Part shown: positions 58,855-64,000 of the stretch, in pieces
Layout: each line of letters opens with the position of its first letter
Position numbering within the stretch: the stretch's first letter is position 1
Assembly: GCA_052108535.1 (NCBI GenBank)
Contig: JBQDZM010000004.1
Span: 79,418-143,417 of the forward strand
From: Galactobacter sp052108535
GTDB lineage: Bacteria > Actinomycetota > Actinomycetes > Actinomycetales > Micrococcaceae
Direction of reading: 5' to 3'
Length of the DNA stretch: 64,000 nt
The notes under the pieces: generated by a model
What the model saw: only the letters and a program-made list of their open reading frames with translations
Databases searched by the model: none
What the model was told of the DNA's origin: nothing
Program-made: the position numbers and the translations under genes

Positions 58855-60084
58855 TTACTTCATGGCGCGGATGTCATCCGCGGAAGCGCCGCGGTAGAGC
58901 GCCTCGAAGGCGTCGATGGTGCGACCCTGAGCGTGCTGCAAGGCCTTCTTGTGGCCGGCCACGCCCATGGCCCTGCGCTCCTCAGGGGACAGGTCGAGGA
59001 TCAGCTTCAGCTTGGCGGCCAGATCCGCGTCGTCACCGGGAGTGAAGAGATAACCGTTGACGCCGTTGTCCGCCAGATGCGGCAACGCCAACGCGTTGGC
59101 CAGGACCACCGGCTTCGACGCGGAGAGCGCCTCCAGCGTCACCAGGGACTGCAGTTCCGCGGTACCGGGCTGGCAGAAGACATCAGCCAACAGGTACTGC
59201 CTGCGCAACTCGTCGTCATCCACAAAGCCGAGGAAACTCACGCGATCGGCGACACCCAATTCGTTGACCAGCGCCTCCAACTTGGGACGCTGTTCCCCCG
59301 CGCCGACCACATGCAGATGTGGCGGATTCTCGCCCCGAAGCCGCGCCACGGCGCGGATCAGCACGTCAACATTCTTCTCAACGGCCAGCCGCCCGGAGAA
59401 CAGGATCACGGGATAACTCGGATGCTCAATGGCCTCGCCCCGGCGCAGCTCGTAGTGCTCAGAGTCGATCCCGTTGGACAGTGCAAGCACAGCAGGGAGC
59501 TTGGCGCGCTTGGCCATCTCATCCGCGGCCAACTGTGTGGGCGTGGTGACCACGTTCGCGTGGCCCATGATCTTGCCCATGTCCCGCCAGGAGTTGCGGG
59601 ACACGATGTTGAGGAACCACTGCGGGAACGGCAGGAACGGTTCCAGGTTCTCCGGCATGAAGTGGTTGGTGGCGATCAGCGGGATACCTCGCTTGACCGT
59701 CTGTTCCTGAGCGGCCTTGCCGATCATGTAGTGGCACTGGATGTGCACCACGTCCGGTTTGATGGAGTCCAGGACGTCGGAAATGACCTTGGTGGCGGTG
59801 CGCGGAATGCACAGACGGTAGGTCTCATGCGTGGGGGCCTTGTGCGATTTCACGCGGTGGACGGTCGCCTCGGGGCGGTGCTCCACATAGGAGGGGCCGT
59901 TGTCCGTCCTGGCCGCCACAATGTGGACCTCATGACCGCGCTGGGACAGGGCGGTGGCCAACCGGAAACAGAACACGGAGGCACCGTTGACGTCCGGCGG
60001 GTAGGTGTCGCATGCGATGAGGATGCGCAGGGGGCCCTCGTGTTTGAACTCCGGCTGCTGGGGCTGGGTCGCAGGGGTATTCAA
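58855..60084 (-). CDS. Glycosyltransferase family 4, GDP-mannose-type
   Basis: This 409-residue GT-B protein has an N-terminal domain with ILIACDTYPPDVNGASVFCFRLATALSQRGHEVHIVAAR and KPDVVHIQCHYMIGKAA, and a C-terminal domain with VILFSGRLAVEKNVDVLIRAVARLR and the GT4 motif CQPGTAELQSLVTLEALSASKPVVLANALALPHLADNG. The P-D-V-N-G acceptor loop and E-x7-E motif resemble lipid mannosyltransferases. The TTG at 60084 is used, with AAGGAG 12 bases upstream, slightly far. It follows a DMT transporter gene and may act in phospholipid or wall glycosylation, given the nearby CDP-alcohol transferase. Confidence 0.85.
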   Translation of the reverse strand: MNTPATQPQQPEFKHEGPLRILIACDTYPPDVNGASVFCFRLATALSQRGHEVHIVAARTDNGPSYVEHRPEATVHRVKSHKAPTHETYRLCIPRTATKVISDVLDSIKPDVVHIQCHYMIGKAAQEQTVKRGIPLIATNHFMPENLEPFLPFPQWFLNIVSRNSWRDMGKIMGHANVVTTPTQLAADEMAKRAKLPAVLALSNGIDSEHYELRRGEAIEHPSYPVILFSGRLAVEKNVDVLIRAVARLRGENPPHLHVVGAGEQRPKLEALVNELGVADRVSFLGFVDDDELRRQYLLADVFCQPGTAELQSLVTLEALSASKPVVLANALALPHLADNGVNGYLFTPGDDADLAAKLKLILDLSPEERRAMGVAGHKKALQHAQGRTIDAFEALYRGASADDIRAMK

Positions 60085-60136
60085 GACTTCGGGCCACTCC
60101 TTGTTCGCGAGGGTCCGGCGTCATACCGTCATGTCG

Positions 60137-61072
60137 TTATGACAGGCGCGGTTCCTCGGTGCTGTGCTCCCCACCGGAACCCGCGTCCTTGGACGGCTGT
60201 TTGCTGGTGCGATTCCTGGAGAGCAGGACGACTCCAACGATAGCAACTAGGGCAGCCGACGCCATGCCGAGACCATGTAGCGCGGACACTCCCGGCTGCA
60301 ACTCGCCCAAGATCGTCACACCCACGATGACGCACACCATGGGATCGATCACGGTCAGACCCGCAATCACCAGGTCGGGTGAACCCACCGCGTAGGCGTG
60401 CTGGTTGAAGTACTGCCCCAGGATCGCCGCCACGACCACGGCGATGAGCGGCGCCCAGGGAAGCTGCTCCCAGACCGGGACGTCGTCATCCCAGCGAGTG
60501 ATGGCCAGAGCGATGGTGCGCACCAGGACCGCGGTCAGCCCAAAGAGGATCCCGGCACCCACGATGTAGAACACCGCACCGCCGGGCCGACGACGACGCA
60601 AGAAGGCTGCCACACCGAACACCAGGGCAACCACGGCCATGAGCACCATGACCGTCCAGCGTTCCCTGAGGTCGATGGGGTTCTCATGGGTTGCCCCAAT
60701 CGCGAGCAGAACGAAGGCCACCGACCCCAACACGCACACCACGATGGAGATCCATACGGCCTTCGTAATGCGCGCCCGCTCGTAGCGGGCGTTGATGAGG
60801 GAGGTCAACACCAATGCGATACAGCCCAATGGCTGCACCACCATGATGGGGGCCATAGTCAGGGCGGCCACATTCAGGGCCATGCCGAGGCCCAACAGGC
60901 CCAGCCCACTGAGCCACGTCCAGCTGCCCAGTAGCGTCAGCGTGGAGCGCGGGGTGACACCCGAATCGGTGAGATGCTTGAGCACCCCCATGGACTGCCG
61001 CTGCGTACCCACCGCGATGAACACGGCGGAGATCAGAGCGCAGCAAACGGCCGGCCACACGAGCGGGGTCAT
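60137..61072 (-). CDS. DMT-family membrane transporter
   Basis: This is a 311-residue protein with nine to ten membrane segments and a polar C-terminus (RTSKQPSKDAGSGGEHSTEEPRLS). The pattern (ALISAVFIAVGTQRQSMGVLKHL; LLGLGMALNVAALTMAPIMVVQPLGCIALVLTSLINARYERA; GQYFNQHAYAVGSPDLVIAGLTVIDPMVCVIVGVTIL) fits the DMT superfamily, in a branch near NIPA-like proteins. The substrate is unknown. It overlaps the CDP-alcohol phosphatidyltransferase stop (ATGA). Confidence 0.8.
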   Translation of the reverse strand: MTPLVWPAVCCALISAVFIAVGTQRQSMGVLKHLTDSGVTPRSTLTLLGSWTWLSGLGLLGLGMALNVAALTMAPIMVVQPLGCIALVLTSLINARYERARITKAVWISIVVCVLGSVAFVLLAIGATHENPIDLRERWTVMVLMAVVALVFGVAAFLRRRRPGGAVFYIVGAGILFGLTAVLVRTIALAITRWDDDVPVWEQLPWAPLIAVVVAAILGQYFNQHAYAVGSPDLVIAGLTVIDPMVCVIVGVTILGELQPGVSALHGLGMASAALVAIVGVVLLSRNRTSKQPSKDAGSGGEHSTEEPRLS

Positions 61073-61704
61073 GCCGGGTGACCATCAACTGTGGTGGCCC
61101 GCACCGCGCGGAGGCGTTTGCCCTTGGCCACGGCCTGCCCCAGGTATTGGCAGGCGGCGGCAACGTGCAACAAGGAACCCACCAGGAGCACCCAGGTACA
61201 GACCATTTCCAGCGGCTCAGCGAAGGCAAAATCCGCCTGAGCCAGGAGCAGTAAGGGAGCGGAAATCATCAGGACGGCCGTCCGGATCTTGCCGAGTACC
61301 GTCACCGGCAGCTCGGGACTCCCCCTGAACAGCACGATGCAGGCCATAGCCAAGCCGACGTCCGGGATGACGATGGCCCACACGAACCAGGCCGGCGCCA
61401 CGTTGCAGACCACGAAGGTGGTGGCGACGATGATCAGGGTCAACCGGTCAGCGAAGGGATCCAACCATTTCCCCACGGAGGAGACCTGGTTGAAGCGTCG
61501 CGCCACATACCCATCCACCCAGTCCGTGGAGAAGACCACGGCCAGGGTGAAGAAGGCCCGTACCGGATGCCCGGTGGCCACCAACCACGTGAACACGGGG
61601 ATCAGGGCAAACCTGACCAGCGTGATGAGGTTGGGCACAGTCCAGAAGGTGTGCAGCTCGACGTACTCGATATCGTCGCGCTGACCGGCACCGATCAGTC
61701 GCAC
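61069..61704 (-). CDS. CDP-alcohol phosphatidyltransferase
   Basis: The 211-residue membrane enzyme carries the family signature D-G-x2-A-R-x8-G-x3-D-x3-D in WVDGYVARRFNQVSSVGKWLDPFADR. About six hydrophobic segments follow TVPNLITLVRFALIPVF. It would transfer a phosphatidyl group from CDP-diacylglycerol to glycerol phosphate, inositol phosphate or another alcohol; PgsA-like is the simplest reading. The start is GTG at 61704 with GGGAGG five bases upstream; the longer frame would read through the terminator of the preceding gene. It is coupled to the DMT gene. Confidence 0.88.
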   Translation of the reverse strand: MRLIGAGQRDDIEYVELHTFWTVPNLITLVRFALIPVFTWLVATGHPVRAFFTLAVVFSTDWVDGYVARRFNQVSSVGKWLDPFADRLTLIIVATTFVVCNVAPAWFVWAIVIPDVGLAMACIVLFRGSPELPVTVLGKIRTAVLMISAPLLLLAQADFAFAEPLEMVCTWVLLVGSLLHVAAACQYLGQAVAKGKRLRAVRATTVDGHPA

Positions 61705-61732
61705 CGGAGCCTCCCGCTGATGGGTGGATTCC

Positions 61733-61758
61733 CCTCCGAGGAACGCGGTCCTCGGAGG
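61733..61758 (-). terminator. Hairpin after the holin-like gene
   Basis: A perfect 10-bp stem (CCTCCGAGGA 61733-61742 with TCCTCGGAGG 61749-61758) lies directly after the stop of the gene ending at 61766. It is short of a T run, so read-through into the next gene is possible. Confidence 0.55.
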
Positions 61759-61765
61759 TCCGGAA

Positions 61766-62647
61766 TCACTTGGACTGCTTCTTGGCCTTCTTGGCAGCCT
61801 TCTTGGCCGCGGCGGCGGACTTCTTGGCGTTCTTCTTCGCGGCCTTCTTCTCCGCGTTACCGAAGAGCTTGACCAGGAAGAGAGCAATGGCACCAGCGGC
61901 ACCGACGGTCACGACCCAAGGACCGATCTTCTCCACTGCGGCACGAGACTGCAGCGGATCGGAGGAGTCGCCGTGGCCGGAGAATTTGGAGGTGAAACCC
62001 CCCACGCGGGCCTTCACATCGGTCTGGCGCCCCAGGTCGTCACGAAGGGTCGCCAGGTGTTCGCGACGGCGGGCCAGGCGACGACGCAGCTCGGCCTCGG
62101 TGGGCTTGGGAGTGTTGGCCTTCTCCTCTGCCGCCTTGCGCTTGGCCTCTTCCTTCTCGGCCTGCTTGGCGGCCTTCTTCGGAGAGGCCGGCTCCTTCTT
62201 TTTGGGCTGGTCCAGCGTGGTGGGGTCGAAGGACGTGCCGTCCTTCAGAACGCCCAGATCATGTTTGACGCGCTTGATGGAGGACTTGGGGACCTCGATG
62301 GCCTCAGGAATCTGGTTCTTGGCGCGCATGGCTCCGACGCCGGCCAAGATGGCGGCAAGGATCAGGAACAAGGCGGCGACCAGCAGCGCCGAAAGCCACA
62401 GCGGCATGACGGTGGCAAGGCCGGCGATGGCAGCCACGACCAAGGCGATGACCAGCAGCCCCACGAACACCAGGCCAACCACCACGAGGGCCACGGCAAC
62501 AGCCAGGGAGACGCCCTTAGACTTCAGCTGAGTTACGGTCAGGGAAATCTCATCATTGATCTGCTTCGGCGCCAGCCGCGTGAGCACCGAGACGGTCTCT
62601 CGCAGATTCTTCGGCCGGGCAGGCCCGTTCTCCCGGGTCTGAGTCAT
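61766..62647 (-). CDS. Holin-like membrane protein with DUF3618-like and Lys/Ala-rich tail
   Basis: This 293-residue protein has three parts. Residues ~1-110 hold an amphipathic start (LRETVSVLTRLAPKQINDEISLTVTQLKSKGVSLAVAVALVVVGLVFVGLLVIALVVAAIAGL) and two to three membrane helices, like actinobacterial Phage_holin_3_6/PF07332 proteins. The middle is charged, with RRRLARRREHLATLRDDLGRQTDVKARV resembling DUF3618. After a last membrane helix (PWVVTVGAAGAIALFLVKLF) comes a 35-residue Lys/Ala tail reminiscent of histone-like tails. The chromosomal relatives are not phage genes; they are thought to act at the envelope. The ATG at 62647 has GAGGAGCGG upstream. Confidence 0.75.
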   Translation of the reverse strand: MTQTRENGPARPKNLRETVSVLTRLAPKQINDEISLTVTQLKSKGVSLAVAVALVVVGLVFVGLLVIALVVAAIAGLATVMPLWLSALLVAALFLILAAILAGVGAMRAKNQIPEAIEVPKSSIKRVKHDLGVLKDGTSFDPTTLDQPKKKEPASPKKAAKQAEKEEAKRKAAEEKANTPKPTEAELRRRLARRREHLATLRDDLGRQTDVKARVGGFTSKFSGHGDSSDPLQSRAAVEKIGPWVVTVGAAGAIALFLVKLFGNAEKKAAKKNAKKSAAAAKKAAKKAKKQSK

Positions 62648-62778
62648 ATCCGCTCCTCCTCAAGGACGTTTGCGTGACGTCGCAACCAGTCCAAACTATC
62701 ATCTGACACTCAGGAAACTCCCTTTTAACGCTGAACTGTTGACCTTGGTCACGCCCGTTTGCCCAGCGTCGCAGTGCC

Positions 62779-63873
62779 TCATTTGGACGAATGTGCTGTG
62801 TGCGCTCGGTACGCTTCCTCGCAGATCTCCCAGAGTCGCTGCGCCGAGTGGTCCCAATTGAAGTGCTGCGCCCGCTCAAGACCCGCCCGGGAAGCCTGCT
62901 CAAAAGCTGCCGGGTCCTCCAACGCTCGGATCGCTGAAGCCAAGTCCTCGGGTCGGTCAGGATCCACGTACGTCACGGCACCCTCACCCACCTCACGGAA
63001 GATCTCCAGATCACTGGCGACCACGGGGGTGCCGACCTTCATCGCCTCCACCAGCGGGATACCGAAACCCTCGTCCCTGGACAGGGTGACGGAGGCGGTG
63101 ACGGTGCGCAACAGTTCCTGATACTCGTGCTCTGAGACGCCTCCATGGAAGATCACGTCTGCGCCCTGCGGCACCAGCGCCTCCAGTTCCGCCCGACGCT
63201 CGTCGCGGATACCGGAGAGCAGGTGCAGGCGATACCCGGGCAGGTGCCCCATGGCCGCGATGAGGGTTTCCACGTTCTTGTACTCCATGAAGGAGCCCAT
63301 GTAGAGCAGTTCCTTGGATGCGGGTGTGGAGGGATCTCGCACCACCACGTCCTGGCCGTCGCCCGCCGCGTTCGGGATCACCCTGATGGGGCGCTTGGTG
63401 AGCCGGTGTTCTTGCATGAGGCGCTTGGTGGTCTGGGACACGGTCGTCACGATGTCCGCCCTGTTCAGCAGGACCCGCTGCGGCCACCAGGCCAGATGGT
63501 AGAGACGCCACAACAGCCGCACCGGGGCGGGCAGGAACCCTGGCGGGGTCCGGTGACGGTAGTAAATGAGGTCATGCAGGGTCAACACCAGAGCATGTTT
63601 GCGACCCCACGACCCCATGGTCTGCATCGGCGAGAACACCACGTCTGGCTGAAGGCGATTGATGCGCCACGCCACGAACGGTTCCAGCGGGGAGGTGGGG
63701 GACGAGATGAGCACGTGCGGCACGTCAGGCAGCATGGGCAGCTGGGCCACATCGTTGACCATCATGACCACGTCGTGGCGGCGGGCCAGTGCCTCGATCA
63801 GGCTGGCCGTGAACCGCGAGATGCCGTCGTGATGGTCGGTTCGGGTATACCGGGCGTCGATGAGTAGCCGCAA
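62779..63873 (-). CDS. Glycosyltransferase family 4
   Basis: This 364-residue GT4 has LRLLIDARYTRTDHHDGISRFTASLIEALARRHDV at the start and the C-terminal donor-binding motif LSRDEGFGIPLVEAMKVGTPVVASDLEIFREVGEGAVTYVDP. The central LYMGSFMEYKNVETLIAAM is the usual GT4 lead-in. The TTG at 63873, ten bases after AAGGAG, is preferred because the next upstream codons enter the tRNA terminator zone. It is 131 bases upstream of the holin-like gene. Donor and acceptor are unknown. Confidence 0.85.
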   Translation of the reverse strand: MRLLIDARYTRTDHHDGISRFTASLIEALARRHDVVMMVNDVAQLPMLPDVPHVLISSPTSPLEPFVAWRINRLQPDVVFSPMQTMGSWGRKHALVLTLHDLIYYRHRTPPGFLPAPVRLLWRLYHLAWWPQRVLLNRADIVTTVSQTTKRLMQEHRLTKRPIRVIPNAAGDGQDVVVRDPSTPASKELLYMGSFMEYKNVETLIAAMGHLPGYRLHLLSGIRDERRAELEALVPQGADVIFHGGVSEHEYQELLRTVTASVTLSRDEGFGIPLVEAMKVGTPVVASDLEIFREVGEGAVTYVDPDRPEDLASAIRALEDPAAFEQASRAGLERAQHFNWDHSAQRLWEICEEAYRAHTAHSSK

Positions 63874-63910
63874 AACGTGTGCACTCCTTGGGAATCCATG
63901 AGCCGGATGC

Positions 63911-63944
63911 ACGCAAGGCCCCGGTGGTGACCGGGGCCTTGCGT
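63911..63944 (-). terminator. Terminator of tRNA-Asn
   Basis: A perfect 15-bp stem (63911-63925 with 63930-63944, loop GGTG) lies four bases after the tRNA CCA end on the minus strand. Confidence 0.85.
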
Positions 63945-63948
63945 AACG

Positions 63949-64000
63949 TGGCTCCCCCGACTGGACTCGAACCAGTAACCCTTCGATTAACAGTCGAATG
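63949..64000 (-). tRNA. tRNA-Asn (GUU), 5' part outside the window
   Basis: The minus strand reads CATTCGACTGTTAATCGAAG (anticodon GTT in loop CTGTTAA), variable region GGGTTA, T arm CTGGTTCGAGTCCAG, acceptor CGGGGGA, discriminator G and encoded CCA. The D arm and 5' acceptor strand lie beyond base 64000. Confidence 0.95.

Noticed and set aside
62553..62903. A 116-codon minus-strand gene between the holin-like and GT4 genes
   Set aside because: It overlaps both neighbours out of frame and covers the promoter region of the holin-like gene.

Overview
High-GC DNA with actinobacterial gene order and signals: a truB-rbfA-infB-ylxR-nusA-rimP block, proS beside an M50 site-2 protease, rpsB-tsf-pyrH-frr-cdsA followed by a DivIVA-like gene, frequent GTG/TTG starts, strong AGGAGG ribosome binding sites and many 1-11 bp gene overlaps. 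The best guess is an actinomycete of the order Micrococcales, near Arthrobacter/Micrococcus/Kocuria. This is inferred from gene order and protein style, not from a database search. A 100-N scaffold gap at 33206-33305 shows the window comes from a draft assembly.

Layout: 1-8181 (minus strand) is the translation/transcription core: ribF (partial), two small membrane proteins, truB, rbfA, infB, ylxR, nusA, rimP. 8280-15959 holds a membrane-anchored unknown, a decayed toxin-antitoxin remnant, a TauE/SafE permease coupled to proS, a DUF4081-type GNAT, a YciI protein, the M50 protease and a second GNAT. 16157-22366 is an organic-acid uptake region. It has a DUF485 protein with an ActP-type symporter (minus), facing a LytS/LytTR two-component pair coupled to a second membrane-protein/symporter pair (plus). 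Two Crp/GlxR-like sites lie between the two arms. 22452-27844 is DivIVA-like, cdsA, frr, pyrH, tsf, rpsB.

28364-51694 is accessory in character and mostly devoted to L-arabinose polymers: an NtaA/SnaA-type monooxygenase, two very large secreted GH43 enzymes with class-E-sortase-type LAxTG tails, an M23 peptidase, an aldose epimerase, an araA-araD-araB operon fused to a YtfQRT/YjfF-type ABC importer with two permeases, and a LacI-family regulator. The same operator, TGTTACCGGTAACA or a close variant, lies in front of both GH43 genes and of the importer/ara operon, so the locus reads as one regulon. The proposed order of events is arabinan degradation at the cell wall, uptake of furanose arabinose, then AraA/AraB/AraD to D-xylulose 5-phosphate. 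Intergenic regions here are rich in tandem and inverted repeats and poly-C runs.

52002-64000 contains a CAU tRNA, a LysR regulator divergent from an EamA exporter, a complete potABCD-like polyamine importer, then (minus) a GT4 glycosyltransferase, a DMT transporter, a CDP-alcohol phosphatidyltransferase, a holin-like membrane protein with a Lys/Ala tail, a second GT4 and the 3' part of tRNA-Asn. A palindromic element with ATGCCCGACGACG ends occurs in at least two convergent intergenic spaces, and its ends also bracket a repeat array.
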